From Macrotis lagotis (lineage: Eukaryota; Chordata; Mammalia; Peramelemorphia; Peramelidae), in NCBI RefSeq assembly GCF_037893015.1, contig NC_133658.1:425349890-425413889 (forward strand): a stretch of 64,000 nucleotides of DNA. The letters run 5' to 3'. Made by a program: the position numbers and the translations under genes. Below are positions 44,761 to 54,360 of this stretch, one piece after another. How positions within the stretch are numbered: position 1 is the stretch's first letter; the number at the start of each line of letters is the position of its first letter. A model generated the notes under the pieces. It was given only the letters and a program-made list of their open reading frames with translations. It made no database searches and was not told the origin of the DNA.

Positions 44761-45729
44761 CTCTGGTGAACCATAGAGGGAGTGGAAGAGAAGGACTAAC
44801 TATGAGAAACTTAATGATATTGAACTCTTTGTATTCCTGTATGGGAAGAAGATATTGATAACTCATATGAACTTTCTCATTTATAAGAGCTGTTAGAAGG
44901 AACATCTATAGATAGGACATAGGAAGGAGTGGAATATAATGGTTTGATGTGGTAAAGGGATGGAGTCAATGGGTGATGGGGGGAAAGTACTGGGAGGAAG
45001 GAAAAGGAGATGAAGAAGCTGAGAGATTTCATATGAGTCAAGAAAAAGCTTTTTCAATGGAGTGGAGGGTGGGAAGGCAAGGGAGAATAAGTGAGCCTTC
45101 ATTCTCATCGGAAATGGCTCAGGGAGGAAATGACATACATACTTAATAGGGTGAGGAAATCTATCTTGCCCTGGAGAAGGATGGGAGGAAAAGGACAGGA
45201 TGAGGTGGAATGGGGGGAGGGAAGGGAGCAATAGGTGATACTTCGAAGAGAGGGAAGATGGAAGGAGAGGGTACTCAGATTCAATACACTTTTGGCCAGG
45301 GCCAGGACGAAAGGAGAGAGAGAATAGAATAAATGAGAGTGGGGAGAAATAGAGTGGAGGTACAGCTAATAATAGCAACTGAAGGAAAAATATTGAAGCA
45401 ACTTCTTTGGTGCACTTACCTCAGAGACAGAGTCATTGGAATCTGAACACAGACTGAAGTACAATTTTTTTTCTCTCTCTATTCTTGAAGTTTCTCATCC
45501 TCTTGGGGGGGAAGGGAGTTTATGTTTATTCTTAGGGTTACTCTTATAACACATTCAATTTACCTCAGTATATGGCATGGAAACAATGTAGAAAATGTCA
45601 GACAGCCTTCTGGGGCAGGGAGGGAAGGGGGGGAAATTGTAGAATTCAGAGCCTTGCAAAAAATGATGGGTACATATTACTATTGTATATAATTGGAAAA
45701 CAAATAAAATGTTAAAAAAAAGATATAGT

Positions 45730-46200
45730 AGGAACAAAAGTACAAGTATTTCCTCCCAATACCTTGACAGTATGCACTCTCCTCTCCCACTACAGTCCTT
45801 GGAGAGAGTGGTTACAAACTTAGCTTAGTTTCTACATTAGTTCCACCAAGTACACATCTGGAGGTAGCCTTGATGCCTGATGAGTCCTTGTTTCAGCTAT
45901 CACTGGAATGGGTCTTAAGGGCACTCCCAAAGCCAACTTCTTATTCCTCAAGCCAGTGATGTTGCACTGGCTGCAAAACCTAAATTCTAGGATAGTAGAG
46001 TTTTGGGAGCTCAGAGATAGGGTACCCAGGACTTGCAGGTAGTTCTCTTCTGAATGATCTGATCTGAAAGTGCCCTTGGGGTATTACAAACTGAAGGGAA
46101 AAAAGAATGAGCATTTTTAAAGTGCTTCCTGTGGAACAACAATCCTGGAAGATAAGTATATATCAGAAGATGACTCCAGGCCCAGCACTCTATCCACTGA
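45730..46200. other. Unassigned intergenic sequence with SINE remnant
   Basis: Ends with a SINE head remnant, ACTCCAGGCCCAGCACTCTA then TCCACTGAACCACC (46163-46205, antisense). Nothing else recognised. Confidence 0.4.
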
Positions 46201-46204
46201 ACCA

Positions 46205-46350
46205 CCCTGTTGCTTCATATGCTTTACCCGTGCCTGTTGGTTCTCCTAATAGAATGAACATCTCTTGAGGGCAAGGACTATTTCCTTCTTATCTTTGTTT
46301 TTCTGGCTTGGCACAGGGCAGTTATTTAATGAATGCCAATTACTTGGGAA
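46205..46350 (+). repeat. L2 LINE 3' end
   Basis: TAGAATGAACATCTCTTGAG, GGCAAGGACTATTTCCTTCT, TTGGCACAGGGCAG and TTTAATGAATGCCAAT. Confidence 0.65.
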
Positions 46351-47828
46351 ATTTATCCTTACACTGGAAGGTAATCTGTCTTTCTACCACTTTCGCCCCT
46401 GGGCTTCTAGTCCTTCCCTCTAGTGACAAGGCTCTTTTTGTACTAGCTAGTCTGTCATGTCTCTTTTAAGTCTTTTAAGACTAAACAAACATCTCAACAT
46501 CCTTCAACAGATCCTTTTAGAGAGAGTTTTTGCATGCCTTGGCAAAAAACCTCAGTGTCTTCTGAACAGAACATGATCCAGGTTGCAAATATCATGTCAT
46601 TCCAAAAATTTCCAGGACTCAAAGCTTGACCAGGTTAGAATACAGCAGGATGGTGACCTCTTTCATTCTCATCATGACATGTTTGTTAACTCAACCTGAG
46701 TTTTAGGTGAACTTCTGTCCCTCCATTAACAAGGGCACTGTCCTATGGCAGTATAACAGGATAGTTGAGAAATAAGACTTGGATGAAAACCCCCACCGTA
46801 TTGCAAGACATTTTTATTTTCTACAAGCAGGGGAACTGACCTGTGAACACGACAGATGCTGATAGTTTCTACTCCTTAAGTAATAGAGGAGAGCCAGGAG
46901 AAGCAGGTCTTTTAATCCAATGTTGGGCTGATCTAATCTAATGTTAAGATATGAGAGCTGTAAGGAAAATGATCAAGAGACTTGGGTGTGTCTTTGTGGT
47001 AGAGTATCCCAGGGTAGGTTTTTGGGATAGGGGAAGATGTCTACCTGGTACATAGTAGACAATAATTGTTTACTAAATAAATAAGTGGATGACTTTGCCC
47101 AGGTTTGCAATCTTCCATATCATGTGTCTCCCTTGGGAAGCCTTAGACACAGAATACACCAAAAGTCTGGCCAGCTATCATGCTGGATCACAAGGCTGTG
47201 TTGACAGCTGTGTCCTTAACCACACCTACTGAGCCCTCCTCTGTTCTCTTGGGTGCACAGAGCAGAATTCTTATTATTTAATGTTATGGAGACCAAAAGA
47301 ATTGTTTATGCTGAATTTAATTAATTATGAATTTATTTATGAGTTATGAATTGAATGAATAAATTATGAATTTAATTAATTATACTGAATTAAACTATGA
47401 ACTTGCTACTAAATAAAGTAAAACTCCAAATTTAGCAACAGCATTAAAAAAAAGTCTCTTTGGGGGCCACATCAAAAACATAGTTCTTGTTGTTTCCCTA
47501 AACATGGACCTTAACAGTATAATTGTTAATAAGAAAATTCTCAGATATTGCTAGCAACCAGGAGTCTGTAACCTTGAGACCTGAAGACACAAAAAACTAC
47601 ACTACATGGATTATACAACTGGGATGAGAATCACAAGAAGGAGAAAAGTTTATAAATAGATACATGTCAAACGCTCGTCCCAGTAAAAATAGAGCTGAGC
47701 AGTAGAGATATTGTGAGGCGCTGAGGTATAGTGTGCCTTCCTTGAGTTTGTAGCTGCATTTGCCAACTGAATTGGAAATGACCAGATGAATTCATTCAAG
47801 CATCTAGCCATTTGTGGATTGTTGTTGT
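46351..47828. other. Unassigned intergenic sequence
   Basis: Includes a run of near-palindromic TTAATTAATTATGAATTTAT-type repeats at about 47315-47400. No gene. Confidence 0.4.
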
Positions 47829-48215
47829 TTGTTTTTAAGTTTTCAACATTCACTTCTATAAGATTTTGAGTTTTGATTTTTTTCTCTTCTTCCCCTCCTT
47901 TCTCCCCAAGATATAGGTTATACATGTACAACCATATTAATCATATTTCCAAAGTAATCATATTGTGAAACAAAGAACAAAAGGGGAAAAACTACAAGAA
48001 AGAAAAAAATTTAAAAATCTGAAAATAGTATGCTTCAATCTGCATTCACACTCCATAGTTCTGTGTCTGGATGTGTATAGCATCTTCTATCATGAGTATT
48101 TTGGAATTGTCTCAGATCATTTTATTGCTTAGAAGAGCTACATCTATCATAGTTGATCATTGCACAGTGTTGCTGTATACAGTGTTCTAGGGGCATTTGT
48201 TTTTTAATTGGGTCA
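47829..48215 (-). repeat. L1 3' UTR, antisense
   Basis: Begins at the antisense poly-A end (TGTTTGTTTTTAAGTTTTCA), followed by AATAGTATGCTTCAATCTGC, 'CTCCATAGTTCTGTGTCTGGA' and ATAGTTGATCATTGCACAGT. Same L1 3' region as the next feature, in opposite orientation. Confidence 0.78.
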
Positions 48216-48239
48216 ATTCAGTGCAACCATTGATTATTT

Positions 48240-48858
48240 TGAAAATAATCAAGTGAAATATTTATAGCAGTTCTTTCTGTAGTGGCAAAGAATTGGAAAT
48301 AGAGGGAATGTCCAGTAATTGGGGAATGGCTAAAGAAATTGTGGTATATGAATGTGCTGGAACACTATTGTTCTATAAGAAATCATGAGGGACAGAACTT
48401 CAGAATAACCTGGAAAGACTTGCATCAACTGATTTTGAGTGGTGACCAGAATCAGAAGAGAATTTTGCACACTAAACATTGCATGATGATCAACTATGAT
48501 GGACTTGTTCATTTCAGCAATACAGTAATCAAAGACAATTAAAAAAGACATGATGGAAAAATGCCATTCATATCCAGAGAAGGAACTATGGAGTTTAAAT
48601 GCAGACCAAAGCTTACTATTTTCAATTTTAAAAAATTGTCATGTATTATTTTTTCTCACTAATGTTTTCCTCCCCATTTTGATTGATTCTTCTTTCACAA
48701 CATGATTAATATGTATCTGTGTTTAGCATGATCATATATGTATAACCTGTATTAGATGGCTTTCTGTCAGGAAAGGGGGGGAGGAAAAGGAAAGAGGGAG
48801 AAAAATGTGAACAAATCTTTGCAAAAAAATGATCATTGAAAACCAAAATAAATAAATA
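48240..48858 (+). repeat. L1 3' end, sense
   Basis: ORF2 C-terminal residues WYMNVLEHYCSIRNHEG are readable from about 48340, then a 3' UTR ending AACCAAAATAAATAAATAAC. It is 5'-truncated. Confidence 0.8.
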
Positions 48859-49240
48859 ACTTAGTGAATCTGTCTAAAAACCCATTATTTTATAAACAAA
48901 TGGGTAAATCAGTGAAGTAAATTTTTACATAACTGGGTAAATCAAATCTAGTTAGTCAGCTAAAGAGAGACACCTTTTGTCAGAGTGGATAGAGAGAAAA
49001 AGAATTGAGTTCAAGTTTTCCTTCTGCTGTGTGACCCAGGGCAACTCACTTAACCTCTCACTGCTCTAGGCAGTTCTTTAAACTGTTAAGTTAGAGAAAC
49101 TTTAGAGATAGGTTCTTTATTATTGAACTCCAAACTAACAAACTCAGAACCAACCACTGTCTAATTCAAACAGGTGCCCTTCATTAGTGAAGTAACCAGT
49201 TTCTTATCAATTCAATAAATATTTATTATGTACCTATAGC

Positions 49241-49365
49241 AGGAGTAACCAGATGGTGCAGTGCTAAACTTGGAGTCAACAGGACCTGAGTTCAAATCGG
49301 ACCTCAGACACTATGTAACCTTGGGCAAGTCACTTAACTTAATTGCCTCCCCAAAAAAGGGGTAT
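49241..49365 (+). repeat. Short CORE-SINE, slightly shortened
   Basis: GTAACCAGATGGTGCAGTGC, GACCTGAGTTCAAATCGGAC and TGGGCAAGTCACTTAACTTA. The TAATAATTACC segment is missing. Confidence 0.85.
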
Positions 49366-49479
49366 ACCTAGATCAGTAAAGCCTTTGTTTAACTCAATAA
49401 GTTAACATGCTTTATTCAGCATAGAGTAAGTGCTAAATAAATAAACTTAAATAAATTTCTCTGTTGGAATGGGTAGATG

Positions 49480-49745
49480 AGAACAATTTGTTCCACTAGC
49501 CATGAAGGCAGCTGATTCTGTGGACCACTTAGAGCTTGATCAGATGTCAAAGACACCAAGGTAATCAAAAGCATCACATCAGTTGTTCTGACTTTTGATT
49601 TGCCAATGACTATGGAAGAGTGAGTGAAAGAGACTGATGACCATGCAATTCTGCCTCATTGAATTCCAATTCACATATAAGACAAGACACCATCCTGTGA
49701 TCATTGGTCCTCTTCAGAAATAAACGATGAACAATAACTCTATGT
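49480..49745 (+). repeat. RTE-tailed SINE or RTE 3' fragment
   Basis: Ends GAATTCCAATTCACATATAA, TGATCATTGGTCCTCTTCAG and AAATAAACGATGAACAATAA, parallel to the tails at 9.55 and 36.07 kb. The 5' part is diverged. Confidence 0.55.
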
Positions 49746-49814
49746 TAGGCATTGTGCTAAGCACTGGATTTATAGAGGCAAAACCAGTGCCTGCTTTCAT
49801 AAAACCCATATTTT

Positions 49815-50320
49815 TGTTTTCCTCACTTAATAGTATTTAATTTTTTCCCAATTACATGTAAAGATAGTTTACAACATTTGTTTTGGGAGATTTAAGATTT
49901 TGAGTGCTAAAATTTTCTTTGTCCCTACCCTTATCCCTTCAAGCAATCTGATAAAGATTGTACATGTTTAATATATATTTCCACATTAATTATGTTATGA
50001 AAAAAAAAGAATCAGAACAAAAGGGAAAAACTGTAGGAAAGAAAAAACAAAAAAAGTGAAAATAGTATATACTTTGATCTACATTTAGACTCCACAATTC
50101 TTTCTCTGGATGTGGATGGTATTTTCCATCATGAATCTTCTGGGAATTGTCTTGGATCATTGTATTGCTGAGAAGAGTTAAAATTATCATAGTTGATCAT
50201 CACACAATGTTGCTGTGAATGTGTATAATGTTCTCCTGGTTCTGCTCAATTACAGTTCATGACTGAAAAACCTTTCCAGGTTTTTCTGAATTCCACCTGC
50301 TCATGATTTCTTATGAAATT
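49815..50320 (-). repeat. L1 3' end, antisense
   Basis: TTTTTCCCAATTACATGTAA, GTACATGTTTAATATATATT, GACTCCACAATTCTTTCTCT, TTGTCTTGGATCATTGTATT and CCAGGTTTTTCTGAATTCCA. Confidence 0.82.
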
Positions 50321-50334
50321 AATAAGGTAAGAGA

Positions 50335-50744
50335 ACATACAGATAGCATAGATACAGGGTAAATTGGAGGTAAGATCAGAAAGATGGTTGAGGGGAGATC
50401 AGGAAAGGCTTTTTGTAGAAAGTAGGATTTTAATTGAAATGTGATGGAATCTAGGAAAGTCAGGAGGGTGAGAACAGGAGATTATTCCAGTGAAAATACA
50501 CCAAATTGGGAGATGAGTGTCACATAGGAGGAACAGATCTGGATTATGTGGAGAAGAATAAGCTATTAGAAAACTGGAAAGGAAGGGACCAGGGTAAAAC
50601 ATCAGATAAATTTTATTTGATTCTGGAGATGACAAGAAATCACTGGAGTTTAATAGTGAATGACATCAGACCTGAACTTTAGGGAGATCAGCTTGATAAC
50701 TGAGTGGAAGATGTTTTGGAGTAGGGAGAGACTTTAGGCAGAGA
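50335..50744 (+). repeat. Ancient interspersed repeat, family not assigned
   Basis: GGAAAGGCTTTTTGTAGAAA, ATTATTCCAGTGAAAATACA and 'GGAGATCAGCTTGATAACTGAG' have the phrasing of a mammalian-wide repeat, with relatives at 35.1 and 63.4 kb in this window. Confidence 0.4.
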
Positions 50745-50945
50745 GATCTTTTATAGAAACTTTTCCCAACTCCTCATAATTCTATTGTCTTCCCTCTCTA
50801 ATTATTTTCTATTTGTCCTGTACATAGCTTACAGTTTTATGTACTGTTTGATAGATAATAAATTTCCTGAGGGCAGGAACTATCTTTTGCTTCTTTTTTA
50901 TTCCCATTGCTTAGCACATAGTAGGTGCTTAATAAACATTTATGG
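50745..50945 (+). repeat. L2 LINE 3' end
   Basis: CATAGCTTACAGTTTTATGT, CTGAGGGCAGGAACTATCTT, TTAGCACATAGTAGGTGCTT and AATAAACATTTATGG. Confidence 0.78.
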
Positions 50946-51014
50946 ATGAGAAACATCACATTTATATATAAATGTATTTTTTTTCCTAAAAGAATTTCTG
51001 GGGGGGGGGCAGAG

Positions 51015-51023
51015 CCAAGATGG
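51015..51023 (+). promoter_or_regulatory. YY1-type motif at HAL1 copy 2 start
   Basis: CCAAGATGG 15 bp into the element, equivalent to the motif in copy 1. Confidence 0.55.
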
Positions 51024-51599
51024 TGACAAGAGAGGATCCTCTCTTAGGCGCTCTCTCATAAAACTTATGAACTAAGGACTTTAAATTTTTGAGAGACAGA
51101 ACCCACAGAAGGACCCAATGAGGCAGTTCTCCTACTCAAGGTAACCTGGAAAAGAACAGAAAGGCTCTGCTCCCCAGGGTTGGAGGGGCAGCCTGCCAGA
51201 GTGAAAGAACTTCAGGCTCCAGGAGGCAGCCCCAGGGCGCTGGGAGCCGAGGCTCACAGCAGCAGGGGAGTTTCCTGATCTACACCCTGGGGAGCACCGG
51301 GCATAACTTGGGGGAACAGCGGGGGACCTCTGCCAGAGCAAGAACATGAAGCCCAGCCCCCACTGCACACAGCGAGCAGCTTGGCCAAGGCAGTCCAGAT
51401 CCAGGAAACAGAAGCAGGCTGAGCCTGTAATCAGGAGTCCCCAGGGCATGAGTCCATTGAACCTAGGGAGGGGAGTAAAGAGAGACTGTTGAGCTCTGCC
51501 CCTGGAACAGGACTCTGGGGTTCTGACCACATTCAGATCCTGATCCCAGTCTAGGCCTCCCCATAGAACAGCAGGGCCCCCCCCCCCCACCTCAGCCCC

Positions 51600-52800
51600 G
51601 TGGCAGAGGGGGGCGCATATGGTCATTCACAGACCAGGAGGGAGGACAGAGCCTCACACACTGAGATCCTTCTAGGAGTGTCCCAAAAACTCAGGAATCA
51701 CCCCAAAACCAGGCTTAGGCTGACAATACGAGAAAGCAGAGAAACAAGAGGAACACCATTGAGAAATATTTTGCCTGGGAGCCCAAGGAGGATCAAAACA
51801 CTCATTCTGAAGATGAGGAAGCACAAGCTCCTGCATCTAAAGACTCCAAGAAAAACAGAAACTGGGCTCAGGCTATGACAGAGCTCAAAAAAGACTGAAA
51901 ATCAAGTGAGGGAATTAGAAGAAAAACTGGGAAAAGAAATGAGAGAGATGCAGGAAAAACATGAAAAGGAAGTCAGCAGCTTAGTCAAGGAAATTCAAAA
52001 AAAATGCTGAAGAAAATAGCATGCTAAAAACCAGCTTAGGTCAAATGGATAAAACAGTTCAAAAAGTTATTGAGGAGAAGAATGCTTTAAAAAGCAGAAT
52101 TGGCCATATGGGAAAAGAGATAAGAAAGTTCTCTGAGGAAAACAAATCCTTCAGACAAAGAACAGAACTCAGGGAGATTGCTGAATTTATGAGAAATCAG
52201 GACTCAATACTTCAAAACTAAAATTAGAAGAAAATGTGAAACATCTCATTGAAAAAACAACTGATATGGAAAACAGATTTAGGAAAGATAATTTAAAAAT
52301 TATTGGAATACCTGAAAGTCATGATCAGCAAAAGAGCCTTGACATTATTTTCAAAGAATTACTATAGGAAAATTGCCCTGATATCCTACAAGTAGAGGGC
52401 AAAATAGAAATGGAGAGAATCCACCGTTCCCCCTGAGAAAGAGATCCCAAAAAACCAACCTCCAGGAGTATTATAGCCAAGTTCCAGAACTCCCAAGTCA
52501 AAGAGAAAATATTACAAGCAGCCAGAAGGACACAATTCAAATACCATGGAGCTGCAATCAGGATTTCACAGGACTTAGCAGCAACTACATTAAAAGTTTG
52601 TAGGGCTTGGAATATAATATACCAGAAGGCAAAAGAGCTTAGAATGCAATCGTGAATCAACTACCCAGAAAGGCTGAATATCCTCTTCCAGGGAAAAAGA
52701 TGGACTTTCAATGAACCAGGGGAATTTCAAATGTTCCTGTTGGAATGGCCAGAGCTAAACAGAAGGTTTGATCTTCAAATACAGGACTCAGGTGAAGCAC
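51600..52800 (+). pseudogene. L1 ORF1-like pseudogene of HAL1 copy 2
   Basis: Fragments in the order of ORF1p across frameshifts. The coiled coil (MLKTSLGQMDKTVQKVIEEK, 52021 onward) matches a stretch of copy 1. It is followed by RRM-like 'TDMENRFRKDNLKIIGIPES' and C-terminal SRI(I)AKF..SQVKEKI-type sequence. Multiple stops, including TGA at about 51896. Non-functional. Confidence 0.8.
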
Positions 52801-52816
52801 AGAGATTGGAGAAGGG

Positions 52817-52988
52817 AAAGGGTGGCTAGATGGCACAGTGGATAAACCACCAGCCCTGGAGTCAGGAGTACCTGGGTTCAAATCAGGTCTCAGACACTTA
52901 ATAATTACCTAGCTGTGTGGCCTTGGGCAAGCCACTCAACCATATTTGCCTTGTAAAAAAAAAGCAACTAAAAAAAAGAAAAAAAGAT
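52817..52988 (+). repeat. Short CORE-SINE inserted in HAL1 copy 2
   Basis: GGTGGCTAGATGGCACAGTG to an A-rich tail. ATTGGAGAAGGG at 52805-52816 and 52989-53000 is its own duplication, so it entered after the HAL1 sequence existed. It does not show the A-to-G pattern of the three antisense copies. Confidence 0.93.
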
Positions 52989-53489
52989 ATTGGAGAAGGG
53001 GAAAATATGAGGGATTTAATGATGATGAACTGCATGTATTCATGTATAGAAAAATGACACTGATAATACTCATATGAACCTTCTCAATTAACAGAGGAGG
53101 TAGAAGGAGATTTTATAGATGAAGAACAGGAGAAAGCTGAATTTGAAGATAAAATATGATGTAAAAACGGAGTCAATAGAAAAAAAGGGAAATGTAAGGG
53201 GAGAAAGAAAAAGGAGAGGGGGGAAAAGACCAAGATATTTCATATAATAAGATTTTTCTTTATTACAATGAGCTATTGCAATGATATGGAAGGAGGGGGA
53301 AGGCAAGGGGGAATGAGGGAATCTTTGCTCTCATCAGAGGTGGCTAGGAGAGGAGGAAATAGCATATATACACAATGGCATATAGAAATCTGGAGTAAGA
53401 AGGGGGGAACAGGGGGAAGGGGTGGGGATGTGAATGATGGAAGAGAGGATGGACCATGGGGCAAGAGTGGTCAGATATAACACATTTTC

Positions 53490-53636
53490 TTTTTTACTTC
53501 TTGCAAGGGGCTGGGATTGGATGGCCTGTCCAGGACCATAGGGCCAGGTGGATGCTGGGCCTAAGGGGTGGTATGGGGGCTCAGGGCCTCTTGGCCCCAG
53601 GGCCAGGGATCTGTCTGCTGTGCCACTCAGCTACCC
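53490..53636 (-). repeat. Short CORE-SINE, antisense, A-to-G rich (copy A)
   Basis: Recognisable by TTGCAAGG at the start and TGTGCCACTCAGCTACCC at the end, with the whole order kept. It is highly diverged, and the plus strand carries many G where ordinary copies have A. Other changes occur too, so it is the least clean of the three. Confidence 0.75.
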
Positions 53637-53844
53637 TACAGCAGAGTCAGAGTGAAAGGAGAGAGAACATATAGTACATGGTAGTGGAGAAATACAAAAG
53701 AAGGCAGTTGGGATCAGCAATGACAATGGTAGAAAAATATGGAAGTAACTTTTGTGATGGACTTATCATAAAGAATGTGATCCTCCTGTGACAGAGTTGG
53801 TGGTGTTGGAACACAGACTGAAGTACATTTGTTATTACTATTTT

Positions 53845-53988
53845 GGGGGGGGGTGCAGGGAAATGGGGTTGGGTGGCCTCCCTGGGGCCACATAGTAGAG
53901 TGATCATTGGGTGTCTGAGGCCGGATTTGGACCCAGGTGCTCCTGGCTCAAAGGTCAGTCCTCTGTCTGCCATCCAGCCGCCCCTACT
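53845..53988 (-). repeat. Short CORE-SINE, antisense, A-to-G rich (copy B)
   Basis: G9, TGCAGGGAAATGGGGTTGGG, GTGTCTGAGGCCGGATTTGG and CCATCCAGCCGCCCC. TTATTACTATTTT precedes it (from 53832) and TTATTGCTATTTT follows it (from 53990). Confidence 0.88.
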
Positions 53989-54002
53989 GTTATTGCTATT
54001 TT

Positions 54003-54176
54003 ATTTTATTTTGGGTCTTTTTTTTCTTTTTTTGGTTTTGTAGGGCAGTAGGGTTGGGGTTGCTTGCATGTCACACAGCTGGGTGATTGTTGGATATACA
54101 GGGCCGGATATGGGCTCAGGTGCTCCTGGCTCCAGGGATGGTGCTCCATCCACTGTACCACCTGGCCATACCTACA
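54003..54176 (-). repeat. Short CORE-SINE, antisense, A-to-G rich (copy C)
   Basis: GTAGGGCAGTAGGGTTGGGG, CACACAGCTGGGTGATTGTT, GGTGCTCCTGGCTCCAGGGA and TGTACCACCTGGCC. Flanked by TTATTGCTATTTT before (53990-54002) and TTATTACTATTTT after (54178-54190), so copies B and C share a three-fold flanking repeat. Confidence 0.88.
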
Positions 54177-54360
54177 ATTATTACTATTTTTTTATTTTAA
54201 TTTTAATTTTTTCTCTCCCCTTTATCGCTCAAATGAGTCTATATTTTTTGGGGGATGGTATTTTGTTTACTCTTAAATAAGAATATTTTATTAATGTATA
54301 AAAACATTATTGTACAAAATGAGAATAAATATTAAATTTAAATTAAAAAAATAATTTCTG

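Larger units (their letters stand above)
43094..45718 (+). mobile_element. HAL1 (half-L1) retrotransposon, copy 1
   Basis: About 2.6 kb element flanked by perfect 11 bp duplications AAAGATATAGT (43083-43093; 45719-45729), with a 3' A-run after an AATAAA-containing end. It has a 5' UTR, an L1-like ORF1 and a long 3' UTR, but no ORF2 endonuclease or reverse transcriptase, so it must have been mobilised in trans. The 5' end has GCAGAGCCAAGATGG, as in L1 promoters. Full length judging from both termini. Confidence 0.85.
51001..54352 (+). mobile_element. HAL1 (half-L1) retrotransposon, copy 2, with SINEs
   Basis: Flanked by AATTTCTG (50993-51000 and 54353-54360) with a 3' A-run. Begins GGGCAGAGCCAAGATGGTGA like copy 1. 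Contains a decayed ORF1 and no ORF2. It is about 0.7 kb longer than copy 1 because of one sense and three antisense SINEs. The 3' UTR flank GGAACACAGACTGAAGTACA is shared with copy 1 (about 45445), confirming common origin. Confidence 0.82.

Noticed and set aside
44893..45378. 161-codon minus-strand frame
   Set aside because: It is the antisense of the purine-rich 3' UTR of HAL1 copy 1. The purine bias keeps the opposite strand free of stops.
51132..51626. 164-codon minus-strand frame
   Set aside because: Antisense of the HAL1 copy 2 5' UTR. It is GC-biased with no domain.
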